64,000 nt of DNA from an uncultured bacterium (lineage in GTDB: Bacteria; Bacteroidota; Bacteroidia; Bacteroidales; Bacteroidaceae): NCBI GenBank assembly GCA_905216025.1, contig CAJMSE010000012.1:1-64000 (forward strand), given 5' to 3'. Position numbers and translations under genes: made by a program. The notes beneath the pieces were generated by a model. It had not been told where the DNA came from. It searched no databases and was given only the letters and a program-made list of their open reading frames with translations. This document shows, one piece after another, positions 16,278 through 26,339 of the stretch; the first letter of the stretch is position 1; each line of letters opens with the position of its first letter.

Positions 16278-19199
16278 CTACGAGTTGCACAGCATATAAT
16301 ACGGGCAAGTCTGGCACAGTGTGTTGTCCGGAGTGGCTGTGAAGGGAACGGAAGGGTCGAATATCTCATTGATTTTCTGCCTTATCTGCTGCTCGAAGTC
16401 GCTGCTCACATCGGCGATGTCGGTTACCGGTTCGCCGCCGAGGCATAGGGTGGGGTCGTATGCATCCTTGGATGCATGTTGTATGAAGAGCAGCGCCGGA
16501 CTTACCGGCAGACCGCGGCCGTTGGCTTGCGGCGAACGCCTTACGATACAGCTGTAGAGGAATGCCTGAAGGAAATAGTCACTGTGCTTGCCTATGCCGT
16601 CAGGGGAGAAGATGACACCGAGGTCTGTCAGCGGTTCAATCTTCTTGCTGCCCGTCTTGTAATCTATCACCCTGATGCGCTCTCCGTCTCCGTCGTTGAT
16701 GCAGTCGAGCCGGTCTATGCGTCCGCCTATGGTGGTGACGAATGAAAGTTCGCCCGTGCCGACAGTCCAGTCTTCGGACACGTCCGTCTCCAATCCTATT
16801 ATCCTGAACGGCGCAAGGTCCATGTCTATCTTGAGCAGCTGCTTCGTGTAAGTGATGATTACCTGTCTGCTTATCAGCTGCATGCCGTTGTACGACGATA
16901 CCGGCACGGCATTCTCTTTCACCTTGAACAATTCTTCGGCAAACGTCTCGTCGACGATGCGCTCTATGAATCCCGTGTTTTCCTGGATATTCCTTACCGC
17001 CCCCTGCGTCACCATACCGGCCGATGCCGTCAGATGTCCGTATATCTTCTGCGATACGGAGTGAAAGATGTTTCCGAAAATCCTGTTGTCCATGCTACCG
17101 TCGTCGGCAGGGTCGGGCTCCTTGATGCCGCAGACATAGTTATAGAAGAATATCTTGGGGCATCGCATGTAGCGGTTTATAGCCGTGGGGGTGAGCAGCG
17201 GGATGGTGGAGTCGCGCTCCGTGTTCCGGCTCTTGTCGAACCGCGCCAGCAGCCGGTCCATCACCGCCTCCGTCTTCTCTATCTCCGACTGCCCGGCGGC
17301 AACGGGCACGGAGCCTCCCTGCAGTGTCTTCCGCTTTACGGAATGTCCGCTCTCGACGATTACCTGAAGCATGAACCGGCTCAGTTCGCCGCGCGTAGTG
17401 CCTTCGGTAGAGCTGTTGTACACCACGGTGATGTCGCGTGCGCGTTGCAGCAGCCTGTAAAAATAATATGAATATATGGCCACCTTGTTGTCTATCGTGG
17501 TCAGTTCGTGCGCCTTGCGTATACTGTAAGGGATGAACGAAGTGTCGTTGACTCCCTTCGGCATGTTTCCCTCGTTGGCCGAGAGAATCAGAAGGTTGTC
17601 GAAATCTATGTTTCTCGTCTCGAGCACTCCCATTATCTGTATTCCGGCGACGGGTTCTCCGTGGAACGGAATCTTCGTGCTCCGTACCACCTGGCTTATC
17701 AGCCGCTGCAGCGTGATGACGTCGATATCGAGGTCACCGAACAGTATGAGGTCTGAAAAGCGGTTCATCAGAGTGTACATCCTGAACAGCGACTCGCTGA
17801 ACAGCTGGTCCTTGGCTGAGTCTTTCACTGCCGAGGCGATGCGCTCGATAATGCGGACAATCCATCCCGTCAGCCGCCCGATGAACGGAACGTCAGTCTC
17901 TTCGTTGAGATTGCTGAACAGCAGGGCCGTTCCCTCGTCGCATGAGAGCATCTTCCGGTCGGGATAGTAAATCTTCACCGTGCCGTTCAGCCGTGCGTGG
18001 AGTTGCTCGCCGAGCCCGGAGATATACTTCATCAGCGGATGGCGCAGCACGTGGTTCACGCTATTGAGCCGGTATCTGTCGGAGTGGCGTACGTAGCCTG
18101 TGGTCTGCATCGATATGAGGAGCGACACGAGCGATGCCACCGGCGACTGAGACAGAGGATAGCCGGCCGTGATATTCACCGTTTCCGGCAGTTCCGGAAG
18201 GCTGTAGACCACGGGCAGCAGCAGGTTCTCGTCGCAGAGGATGACAGCCGACCGCTTGCCCGCTGCCGAGTGGCCCTTCTCGTTGATCCATGTGCTTACA
18301 TAGCGGGCCTGTATATTCTCCGTAGATGCGGATATGCAGGTGATATCTTTCGGAGAGGAGAAGTTATCGTAGATGGCATCATTTCCGGTGTCCAGTTCGT
18401 TGGGGAACATGTCCAAATAGCTTTGTATGTACCGGCCTGCCTCGTGGTTGCCGCAGTGACTGCTGCCCGCGTAATACTTGTCTATATCCCAGTAGAAGCG
18501 GGCACGGTCAGCCTTTTTCAGCCGTGTGAAGATTCTTGTCTCCACCTTCTGGAGCATGTTGAAGCCCACGAATACGTATGTGTCGTAGCGTAGGTCCATG
18601 TTCTCGTTCCTGGCAACCTCGCGGTAGAGGGCGCCCTCGTAGGCCAGCCCCTGGGCTTTCAGCCTTGCGTTGAAGTTCTCGTAGATGTCGTAGATGTGGC
18701 TCCACAGCGAGAGAAAGCGCTGTTTCAGCTCGGAGTTGTGGGTCTCGCTGAAGTTGTTGAAGAATCTCTTTATTATCTGTATCTGCTCTTCCGAGAGGTA
18801 GGACACGTCGTCGAGCTCGTGTATATCTCTCACATTGGCAAACACTTTGCTGGCGTCGGCCATGTTCTTGTCTATGTCGTCGAAGTCAGAAAGCAGGAGT
18901 TGCCCCCAGCTGTAGAAGTGGTCGAGGGTCTCCGTGGTGCCTGTGCACGCGACAAAACACTTGTAAAGGTCGCACACGAGCTTTATCGGGTCGGCTATCC
19001 TGAGGTCGGAGTGTGCTTGGAAGAAGTCGCTGATGGTTATGTAAGCCGGGCTCCATATCGGCCTTCCGGCAATCCGGGCAAGATATTCGTTAAAGAAGAG
19101 CGAGGCCCGCTTGTTGGGGAAGACGATGGCCGTGCGAGACAGGTCTGTGCCATGTTTCGCGATGATATCCTGCGCCACATATTCTAAAAATGCTTTCAT
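16278..19199 (-). CDS. AddB-like PD-(D/E)XK nuclease subunit of a RecBCD/AddAB-type complex
   Basis: A 973-residue protein. The N-terminal half is an inactive helicase-like fold (AIVFPNKRASLFFNEYLA replaces a normal Walker A). The C-terminal nuclease has GGRIDRLD followed by RVIDYKTGSKK near residue 846 (the D...DxK pattern). A lone cysteine in YMRCPKIFFYNYVCG near 678 pairs with CQTCPYYMLC at the very end, matching the four-cysteine iron-sulphur staple of AddB-type nucleases. It overlaps the AddA-like gene by four bases (ATGA), so translation is coupled. It should act with the next protein in double-strand break resection and recombination. Confidence 0.88.
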   Translation of the reverse strand: MKAFLEYVAQDIIAKHGTDLSRTAIVFPNKRASLFFNEYLARIAGRPIWSPAYITISDFFQAHSDLRIADPIKLVCDLYKCFVACTGTTETLDHFYSWGQLLLSDFDDIDKNMADASKVFANVRDIHELDDVSYLSEEQIQIIKRFFNNFSETHNSELKQRFLSLWSHIYDIYENFNARLKAQGLAYEGALYREVARNENMDLRYDTYVFVGFNMLQKVETRIFTRLKKADRARFYWDIDKYYAGSSHCGNHEAGRYIQSYLDMFPNELDTGNDAIYDNFSSPKDITCISASTENIQARYVSTWINEKGHSAAGKRSAVILCDENLLLPVVYSLPELPETVNITAGYPLSQSPVASLVSLLISMQTTGYVRHSDRYRLNSVNHVLRHPLMKYISGLGEQLHARLNGTVKIYYPDRKMLSCDEGTALLFSNLNEETDVPFIGRLTGWIVRIIERIASAVKDSAKDQLFSESLFRMYTLMNRFSDLILFGDLDIDVITLQRLISQVVRSTKIPFHGEPVAGIQIMGVLETRNIDFDNLLILSANEGNMPKGVNDTSFIPYSIRKAHELTTIDNKVAIYSYYFYRLLQRARDITVVYNSSTEGTTRGELSRFMLQVIVESGHSVKRKTLQGGSVPVAAGQSEIEKTEAVMDRLLARFDKSRNTERDSTIPLLTPTAINRYMRCPKIFFYNYVCGIKEPDPADDGSMDNRIFGNIFHSVSQKIYGHLTASAGMVTQGAVRNIQENTGFIERIVDETFAEELFKVKENAVPVSSYNGMQLISRQVIITYTKQLLKIDMDLAPFRIIGLETDVSEDWTVGTGELSFVTTIGGRIDRLDCINDGDGERIRVIDYKTGSKKIEPLTDLGVIFSPDGIGKHSDYFLQAFLYSCIVRRSPQANGRGLPVSPALLFIQHASKDAYDPTLCLGGEPVTDIADVSSDFEQQIRQKINEIFDPSVPFTATPDNTLCQTCPYYMLCNS

Positions 19200-22100
19200 A
19201 CCTTTTTTATTTTATTGCTGTAAACAAACCAGAGGTATCCCTCCACGCTCTCGTATCCCATGGCGGAGATAAGCTCCATATATTCGCGTACCTGGCTATA
19301 ATACTCATCGTGGGGATTGCCGAACTTGAAGTCGACCACCACCACCTTGCTACCGTCTGTCATAACTCTGTCGGGCCGCCGCTCCTTCACCTCGCTGGTG
19401 GTATTATCGGTGCTCAGGATGGTGCATTCGTTGAACAGTTGCCACCGGCCGGAGAACCAGTCTGCCACGCGGCCGTCGGCCAGCCGCTTTCTGAGCATGG
19501 CGTCTATGCCGGCGGTGTCGGCCGCGCTTATCACGCCTTCTGCGGTCAGCTGGGCCAGTGTCTTCTCTATATCATCCGCCGTGCGTATGCGCGAGAATAC
19601 CGTGTGCATGATGCGTCCCTTGTCGATATATTCCCACTGCTTGCTGCCGGCCTCGCCATCGCCGATGAAGTTGCGGCTCTGATTACTCTGTCTAAACTCC
19701 GGCCGGACGCCGTACGAAGTGATATTAATCTGCTGCGGATCAGGTTTTTGAGTGAATACGTTAAATGAGCTCTTTGCTTTCTCCGCATGCCAGTCGGTAA
19801 GGTTGCCGTATGTGAAGCTGACGGGCATATCCTTGTTGCCGTCGTCCGCAAGTTCAGCCCCTTCCAACATGGCGGCCACGGCCGGCAGACTGGCCTGAAT
19901 CAGAGGTGAACGGGAGTTTCCGCCGTTACGCTTCCCTATGACGAAGAGGTTGCATCTGGCACGCGTGAATGCGACGTAGAGCAGGTTAAGATTGTCCACC
20001 CGGTTTTGCAGATACTCGTGGAAATAGTCATTCTCGTAAATTGAGCCGATGAGGTTACTGCTGTAGTCGACGGGAATCAGCGGCAAACCGTTGTATGGCG
20101 GAGTGTCTGGCTTGCACCAGAGGATGTTCCCGGTGCTCTTCTCTATCTGCCAGTCGCAGAACGGTATTATCACGTTGTCATATTCGAGGCCCTTGCTCTT
20201 GTGTATCGAGATTAGCCTGACACCGGTCAGTTCGCTGCTCTGTATCGTCTTGCCGCAGATGGAGGTATCCCATTCTTCAAGGAAGAATCCGATGCACGGA
20301 ATGCCGTCCTGCACGAAAGAACTGAGGTGGTCATAGAAAGCGCACACGTATGCGCTCTGTCCGGTGAGCGTATCGAGTCCGAAGATTGAGTAGATCCGCT
20401 CAGCAAGGTCATACAGCGGCATTGAGCGCAGCTCGTCGAAGCTGGTCGTATAGTCATAGGGAAGCATGCTGTCGGCATATTCACTGACGGCCATACTGGT
20501 ATAGTCGGGTATGTCGCTGCCGAGCACATGCCTGCGGTATGCCTTCGCCAGAGAAGTTTTCGTGAGCATGTCGCCCGGATTTTCCAGCAGCCGCAGCGCC
20601 ATGATGATAATGTTCACGGCCGTCGAGGCATCGAGTCTGAACGCTTCATCGGACACAATCTTTATGTCGGGAATTTCGTTTGACAGATATTCGGCTGTCA
20701 GCGGGATATATTTGTTGTTGCGGACGATGACCGCAATGCTGTCTGCCGGATAGCCGCAGGCGAGAATGCGCCGCACGGCAGCAGCCGTCTCGACCAGCGT
20801 GCATTCTTCATATTCGTCCCAAGGAAGCAGGCTCACGCTGACAAATCCCTCGTCGGGACGCGATTCCGGTATCGTCTGGGCCACATCCCTGTATGCCTCT
20901 TTCAACTGTTCGGAATATCCATTGCCTGGAGACTGGCATGCCTTGTCAATATTGCCGCATTCTACACCGACGGCGGTGGTGAAGAAGGCATTGTTGAATG
21001 ATACTATGTTTCGCTGAGACCGGTAGTTCGTCTTCAAAGTGTTTATCGTCAGTTGCTCCGCCGGATGCGGAAATTGCGAGCCTATGCCGTTCAGCAGCTG
21101 CCAGTCGCCCGAGCGCCACCTGTATATGCTCTGCTTCACGTCGCCCACGATAAGGTTGCCGGTTTCCTTATTGCTCATACACTCAAGGAGCAGCACCTTA
21201 AAGTTTTTCCACTGCACCGAACTCGTGTCTTGGAACTCGTCTATCATGATGTGTCTTAGTTGCGCTCCTATCTTCTCGAAGATGAATGGAGAGTCATCAG
21301 TGCCTATGAGCGAGCCGAGCAGGTGCTGGGTGTCGCTCAGCAGGAAGCGTCCGGCTTCATCGTTGAGCTCTCGTATCTTCTTCTCAATGGCGCTGAGCAG
21401 GCGCAGCTGGTATAGGTGGCGCATGGTGAGCCCGGCCGATTTGTAGCGTACGCGTTCGTTAACTATCGTCTGCAGCAGGGGAATGAACCGGTCTGCAGCA
21501 AGGCCGTGGATTCGTTCCCTGTACGGACTGCCCTTGGTATACCATTTATCAGGCTTCTCAAGACAGTCTGTCACCCGCTTTCCGATTTTGGCATTCAAGT
21601 CTCCCGCATTTATCTTTAATATGAATCCGCCGACGCCATTGGACCCGAATGCAAGCTCTTTGACAGAAAGGCTCTCACTGCTCATAATTGCGAAGAACGT
21701 CTCGGCTGCTTCCTTAATATTCTCAGCGGCTCCGTCACGCTCGGCGGCAATCTTCCTTACATAGCCGCTGAAGAATCCCTTGGTGTCAATCAGCTCGTTG
21801 AGCAGGCTGCTCTCGGCCTTGTAGAAATCCTTGAATATCGTCTGGCCGAAGTTTTTTATGCTGCTGATTACATTCCAGCTCTTGTCGTCTGCAATCTTCT
21901 CGTTAATATAGGATATTATCCATTGCAGCAGCTCATTGCGTGAGTCGAGCTCTTCTATCAGCTCGTTTACGGCTTGCTCTTCAACCTGCATGTCGCTCAG
22001 TTCGAGGCGCATGTTGGCCGTGAGGTCGAGTTCGCGGGCCAGATTCCTCAGTATGTTTTGGAAGAAAGAGTCTATCGTCTCGATGCGGAAATAACTGTAG

Positions 22101-22411
22101 TTGTGTATCAGCAGCTGAAGGGCTGTTCCGGCGCGTTCACGCACCTTCTCCTCCGGCACGCCGAGGTCGCGGCAGATGACGTCCGTGTACGAGCGTGAGT
22201 CGTCGAGCCCTTTCCATATTCCGTACAGCTGACTCAGTATCCTGGTCTTCATCTCTTCCGTAGCCTTGTTGGTGAAGGTTACGGCGAGTATCGAGTTGTA
22301 GCAGTATGGGTTGCTTATCAGCAGCTTGATATATTCTGTAGCCAGCGTGAATGTCTTTCCGCTGCCTGCGCTTGCCCTGTATACTGTAAGTGGTTTGTTT
22401 TCTTTTACCAT
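19196..22411 (-). CDS. AddA-like UvrD helicase-nuclease
   Basis: A 1071-residue superfamily 1 helicase. Walker A is RASAGSGKTFTLA (residues 12-24), followed by TFTNKATEEMKTRI. Downstream motifs include IMIDEFQDTS, IVGDVKQSIYRWRSGD, SIHKSKGLEYDNVIIPF and LLYVAFTRARCNLFV. The C-terminal PD-(D/E)XK nuclease has RPDRVM then VVVDFKFG near residue 1026. With the AddB-like partner encoded immediately after, it should unwind and cut DNA ends for RecA loading. The start codon region overlaps the end of the DUF5686 gene by seven bases, so all three genes appear to form one operon. Confidence 0.93.
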   Translation of the reverse strand: MVKENKPLTVYRASAGSGKTFTLATEYIKLLISNPYCYNSILAVTFTNKATEEMKTRILSQLYGIWKGLDDSRSYTDVICRDLGVPEEKVRERAGTALQLLIHNYSYFRIETIDSFFQNILRNLARELDLTANMRLELSDMQVEEQAVNELIEELDSRNELLQWIISYINEKIADDKSWNVISSIKNFGQTIFKDFYKAESSLLNELIDTKGFFSGYVRKIAAERDGAAENIKEAAETFFAIMSSESLSVKELAFGSNGVGGFILKINAGDLNAKIGKRVTDCLEKPDKWYTKGSPYRERIHGLAADRFIPLLQTIVNERVRYKSAGLTMRHLYQLRLLSAIEKKIRELNDEAGRFLLSDTQHLLGSLIGTDDSPFIFEKIGAQLRHIMIDEFQDTSSVQWKNFKVLLLECMSNKETGNLIVGDVKQSIYRWRSGDWQLLNGIGSQFPHPAEQLTINTLKTNYRSQRNIVSFNNAFFTTAVGVECGNIDKACQSPGNGYSEQLKEAYRDVAQTIPESRPDEGFVSVSLLPWDEYEECTLVETAAAVRRILACGYPADSIAVIVRNNKYIPLTAEYLSNEIPDIKIVSDEAFRLDASTAVNIIIMALRLLENPGDMLTKTSLAKAYRRHVLGSDIPDYTSMAVSEYADSMLPYDYTTSFDELRSMPLYDLAERIYSIFGLDTLTGQSAYVCAFYDHLSSFVQDGIPCIGFFLEEWDTSICGKTIQSSELTGVRLISIHKSKGLEYDNVIIPFCDWQIEKSTGNILWCKPDTPPYNGLPLIPVDYSSNLIGSIYENDYFHEYLQNRVDNLNLLYVAFTRARCNLFVIGKRNGGNSRSPLIQASLPAVAAMLEGAELADDGNKDMPVSFTYGNLTDWHAEKAKSSFNVFTQKPDPQQINITSYGVRPEFRQSNQSRNFIGDGEAGSKQWEYIDKGRIMHTVFSRIRTADDIEKTLAQLTAEGVISAADTAGIDAMLRKRLADGRVADWFSGRWQLFNECTILSTDNTTSEVKERRPDRVMTDGSKVVVVDFKFGNPHDEYYSQVREYMELISAMGYESVEGYLWFVYSNKIKKV

Positions 22412-24438
22412 CGTCTGAATAATTCTAATGTGAACTTGCTTCCTATCTCGTGTATGCTCCCGTTGAGGAGACTGCCGAACACTCCGACGGAGAAATATCT
22501 GTTTGTGAGGCTGTATCCCAGTTCCAGGTACGGGCGGGTGTGCTCAATCTGTAAGGTACTCATGTAGAGACGCTCTGTCTCAATGTATTTGCCGACGAGA
22601 GGAATCCACGTCAGAAAGAGTAGGGGAGACTCGTATGAGACATTAGTGCGCACATAGTATTTGGATGCGTTGTACCACTGGCTGTTGAGCATCTGGAACT
22701 GTCCGGTCCAGTCGTCGGTGTCGTCCGGCAGATAGTTTTCCCGGAAATTGGAAAAGTCTACGAAGTAAGTGGTTGTTTGGTTTGTGTAGAATCCGCATCC
22801 GGCACGCAGGTTATACTGCCTCAGCCGCCTCAGCTGTTTATTGAACGACACGTCAAACTCATATCTCTCGTATTCCATGTTTGACCTTAAAATGTCGGGA
22901 AGGCTTCGCTCGTAGTTAGCCGTGAACACCGGACCTTTCACGTACGGGCGGAAAGCCAGCGATATCTGAGGGGCAAAGCTACGGTATGAGGTAGGCTTGC
23001 CCATCTCTATCATATCGTCTCTGTTCACTGCTTTCCTTACATGGTAAGTGCAGGCAAGCATCAGTGATAATTTCTTTCCTATGTCTGTGCTTGCCGAGAG
23101 TTTAAGCATGTTGTCGTCAAAATAGTCAAGGCTGAGCGACGAGAAATCCAATGTGTCGCGTCTCTCATCCTTAATTATATCCAGTATGCTTGAGTTTGTT
23201 ATCCGGTTGCCGTTGCTCCATAGAAGCTCTACCCATCTGTTATGCTTTGAATTATATGTATATCGCAGCGGAGCATTGATATACATCTTCTTTATCTTGA
23301 AGTTATAGCCGGCACTCGGATTGAGGGATATGTTCTTGTTGTATGCAAAATCGTATCTTGCGTTTATCTTCATCTTATATGACAGGCCGCGGCTGTGGCT
23401 GTAGCTGAGATACAGAGGATTCAGCAGCGGCGACAGGCGGAACGACATGTTAGAAGTCTCGGCACTTGTACTGTTTATCATGTGGTCTCCGATAACATCC
23501 CATGCTATCTCCGTAAATCTGTTTCTTTTGGCACTCAACCCTTTACGCGGATTGCCGGATGTACTGTCTTTCCTTATATAATGGTCATAATAGATGCTCT
23601 TCTCAAAGCCGTTGAGAGAGTCTGGACGTATCTCGGCCATCATTTCCAAATCAGATTTGTTGTTGACGGCATCCTCATGGACTGTAATCGGTGGGCAATC
23701 ATAGTTTACAAGGAACCTTGCTTCAATGTGATTGCCCATGAATTTGAACCTCGCCGTAGTCTCGCTCGACTTCGGAACCTGCATGTTCGCTTTTGAACCG
23801 ACATTCATCTCAATGCTTGTGGCGAACTTTATCATATCGTACTCACCATTGAATGACGCCCGTATTATAGCCCCTGTCCGGTTATTCACAATGGCATCAC
23901 CAGACACCAGCTGAGTGTTTCTTACCCGTGAACAGAATGATATCTTTGTTGATGTCCCGTCGATATCATGTATCTGGTATTTATAGAATTGCTTGTTAGC
24001 TTCATTAAATGGTGACAGAATCCTTCCGCCAAATAATGAAATGCCATATATATTGGGGATTGTATATGTGAACATTATAGGCATGGTTTTGCGGTGATGA
24101 GGAATGTTTCCAATGGCAATCTGCCGTTTGATATCGTAATGCTCGATATCCTTAAACTGAATCTGCCCGTATGTCTCCCCGAGATAGTTATGACTGCCTT
24201 TGGCAATGGTGTACATCGTGGGGATGAGGAATAGGGTAGGGTTGCGCTTTATAGTATTGAAGCCGTATTTCATATATATATTGCACGTCGTTCCTTCAAT
24301 ACTCTCCGCATAATTGCGCCTGTACGAGAAAACTTTGCCAAGGATGAGAGAATCAGGTTTGGATTTGGACAAAACAATACTGGGCATGAATAGCATCATG
24401 CCCAGTATCGATAATATTATGGACCGTTTCTGTTTCAC
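22405..24438 (-). CDS. DUF5686-family outer-membrane protein
   Basis: A 677-residue exported protein with signal sequence RSIILSILGMMLFMPSIVLS. It matches the C-terminal core of DUF5686 proteins, including the motif SSILDIIKDERRDTLDFSSL near residues 410-430. The C-terminal 250 residues alternate in beta-barrel fashion and end in an aromatic residue near the terminus (LELFRRW), consistent with outer-membrane insertion. The usual N-terminal carboxypeptidase-regulatory-like domain is absent, so this is the shorter form. Function is unknown. It lies first in an apparent operon with the AddAB-like genes, which is functionally odd. Confidence 0.82.
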   Translation of the reverse strand: MKQKRSIILSILGMMLFMPSIVLSKSKPDSLILGKVFSYRRNYAESIEGTTCNIYMKYGFNTIKRNPTLFLIPTMYTIAKGSHNYLGETYGQIQFKDIEHYDIKRQIAIGNIPHHRKTMPIMFTYTIPNIYGISLFGGRILSPFNEANKQFYKYQIHDIDGTSTKISFCSRVRNTQLVSGDAIVNNRTGAIIRASFNGEYDMIKFATSIEMNVGSKANMQVPKSSETTARFKFMGNHIEARFLVNYDCPPITVHEDAVNNKSDLEMMAEIRPDSLNGFEKSIYYDHYIRKDSTSGNPRKGLSAKRNRFTEIAWDVIGDHMINSTSAETSNMSFRLSPLLNPLYLSYSHSRGLSYKMKINARYDFAYNKNISLNPSAGYNFKIKKMYINAPLRYTYNSKHNRWVELLWSNGNRITNSSILDIIKDERRDTLDFSSLSLDYFDDNMLKLSASTDIGKKLSLMLACTYHVRKAVNRDDMIEMGKPTSYRSFAPQISLAFRPYVKGPVFTANYERSLPDILRSNMEYERYEFDVSFNKQLRRLRQYNLRAGCGFYTNQTTTYFVDFSNFRENYLPDDTDDWTGQFQMLNSQWYNASKYYVRTNVSYESPLLFLTWIPLVGKYIETERLYMSTLQIEHTRPYLELGYSLTNRYFSVGVFGSLLNGSIHEIGSKFTLELFRRW

Positions 24439-24488
24439 CGTCCAAAAATACTAATAAAAAATTAATCCCGCAAAGTATTTCAGATTCT

Positions 24489-25361
24489 TTAGCCTAAATA
24501 TTTCATAAGTATCTTAGCGTTGCCACTATCCCGCAGCTTTGCAATACTCTTCTCACGTATCTGGCGTACGCGCTCCCTTGTCAGTCCGAGCTGATCTCCG
24601 ATTTCTTCAAGGCCCTTCTCATGACAGCCTATTCCGAAGCATTCTCTGATGATGGTGATTTCCCGTTCCTTCAAAACACGGTTCAGCACGCTGTTCAGTT
24701 CCTGTGCCATCGACTCGTGGTCAACATGCCGGTCTGTACGGCTGTCTTCTCCGCTCGCCATGACATCCAGCATGCAATTGTCCTCTCCATCTTGGAACGG
24801 AGCGTCGATAGACACATGATGACCGTCGGCCATAAGGCTCTGACCGATCTTTTCCTCATCAAGATTGGTAGCTTCGCTAAGCTCTGCTACAGAAGGATGA
24901 CGTTGGTTCTCCTGCTCAAACTTATTTATCTCATGGTTAATCTTATTCAGTGAACCCACCTGATTGAGGGGAAGACGGACAATACGGCTTTGCTCTGCAA
25001 TGGCTTGCAATATGCTCTGACGAATCCACCATACGGCGTAGGAAATGAATTTAAAGCCTCGTGTCTCATCAAACTTCTGGGCGGCCTTTATCAATCCGAT
25101 GTTACCCTCATCGATAAGGTCTGTCAGGCTAAGGCCTTGATGCTGGTACTGCTTAGCCACTGACACTACGAAACGAAGGTTTGCGGTAACTAATTTATCC
25201 TTGGCACGTTCACCCTCCGGACCACCTTTCCTGATTTTTTGAGCAAGTTCGATTTCCTCATCAATGGAAATCAGCGGCGCCCGACCTATCTCAACAAGGT
25301 ATTTGTCTAATGCTTCACTGGAGCGATTGGTTATGCTCTTTTGGATTTTTAGTTGTCTCAT
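24489..25361 (-). CDS. rpoD: Primary RNA polymerase sigma factor
   Basis: A 290-residue sigma-70 factor. Region 1.2 includes ALDKYLVEIGRAPLIS. Region 2 contains DLIDEGNIGLIKAAQKFD then FISYAVWWIRQSILQAI. Region 3 follows, and region 4.2 holds IGDQLGLTRERVRQIREKS near 260-280. It lacks the long region 1.1 and the non-conserved insert of the proteobacterial protein, as is normal for the Bacteroidota housekeeping sigma factor, which reads the -7/-33 promoters used throughout this window. Its own promoter is at 25432-25439. Confidence 0.95.
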   Translation of the reverse strand: MRQLKIQKSITNRSSEALDKYLVEIGRAPLISIDEEIELAQKIRKGGPEGERAKDKLVTANLRFVVSVAKQYQHQGLSLTDLIDEGNIGLIKAAQKFDETRGFKFISYAVWWIRQSILQAIAEQSRIVRLPLNQVGSLNKINHEINKFEQENQRHPSVAELSEATNLDEEKIGQSLMADGHHVSIDAPFQDGEDNCMLDVMASGEDSRTDRHVDHESMAQELNSVLNRVLKEREITIIRECFGIGCHEKGLEEIGDQLGLTRERVRQIREKSIAKLRDSGNAKILMKYLG

Positions 25362-25431
25362 CGCTTGTTTCTATAATTTATTAAATGCCTGAAAATCAAT
25401 TATGGAATGCTTTATTTTCAAAAAAACGTTG

Positions 25432-25439
25432 CAAAATTA
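25432..25439 (-). promoter_or_regulatory. -7 element for rpoD
   Basis: The minus strand reads TAATTTTG followed by CAACG. It leaves a leader of about 65 bases before the rpoD start. Confidence 0.55.
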
Positions 25440-25549
25440 CAAAAAAAAAGCATACGGTGTACATCTCTTTATATAAATATTTAGGTTAAAAACACTTAAA
25501 ATGAGGGCTGGTTGATATTGCAATGCTGTTGTTTTAGGAATATATGATG

Positions 25550-25557
25550 TATATTTG
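25550..25557 (+). promoter_or_regulatory. -7 element for the 25604 gene
   Basis: TATATTTG with a TTG at 25529-25531, 18 bases upstream, as a -33 candidate. Because it lies downstream of an in-frame ATG at 25544, it favours the later start at 25604. Confidence 0.6.
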
Positions 25558-25603
25558 CAATACAAATTACAAAAGAACAGAACTACTAATTCCATATAAT
25601 TAT

Positions 25604-26236
25604 ATGAAAAGAATATGTATATTGCTTATTAATGCTATGTTTTTTTCCATAGTGACATATTCTCAAGAGGCAGGCTCTAAGAGTCGGCGGACAACTGTTT
25701 ATCCGCAATTTATTCCGGCAACAATCACATTGGAGTCCGGTAAAACAGTGAAAGAGCGTTTTGCCAATGTATTCATGAAGAATGGAACTTTGCTTTATAA
25801 GCGTAACGGCTTCAACATGCAGGCCGATATGGGCAGGATCAAGAGAGTCGACTTTGCAGACCGCACATACCTGAAAGTTGACACGATGCTTGCTTATGTA
25901 GTGGATACGGTTGGTAATAACAAGTTATTATGCTCAACCGTGATAGATTTAAACTCATATAAAACAGAACTGTTGAACAACAGGCAAATAACAAACCTTG
26001 AGCTCGGATCGCATGTGAATATATCAACAATGGATTTATCAGATACCAATGAGTATCCTCTTATCAATTTATATTACTATGATATCGCTGGTAAGATCAT
26101 TAAAGTACATGAACGTAACGTAATGCGGGCCATTCCAAAGAATAAGCGCAGAGAATTTACTAACATCATACAATCAGACGGGTTCAGCTGGACGGATAAG
26201 GAATGGCTTATGCGTCTGTTGGAGATGATAAGATAA
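25604..26236 (+). CDS. Secreted protein of unknown function
   Basis: A 210-residue protein. I chose the ATG at 25604 because it gives a clean signal peptide (MKRICILLINAMFFSIVTYS, cleaved before QEAGSKS) and lies after the promoter; an in-frame ATG at 25544 would precede the -7 element. The mature part has a beta-rich section around ATITLESGKTVKERFANVFM and LLYKRNGFNMQADMGRIKRVDF. It ends in a basic helical segment (MRAIPKNKRREFTNIIQSDG). I recognise no family. It precedes two pectinolytic genes by 100 bp but may be independent. Confidence 0.78.
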   Translation: MKRICILLINAMFFSIVTYSQEAGSKSRRTTVYPQFIPATITLESGKTVKERFANVFMKNGTLLYKRNGFNMQADMGRIKRVDFADRTYLKVDTMLAYVVDTVGNNKLLCSTVIDLNSYKTELLNNRQITNLELGSHVNISTMDLSDTNEYPLINLYYYDIAGKIIKVHERNVMRAIPKNKRREFTNIIQSDGFSWTDKEWLMRLLEMIR

Positions 26237-26339
26237 AATGCCACCTTTTAATTGATAACGGGCATTATGATAAATAGTAACAATAAGGTAATCATATTAT
26301 AGAAGATATTTAATTATAGTATAGAAAACAACTTATCAA

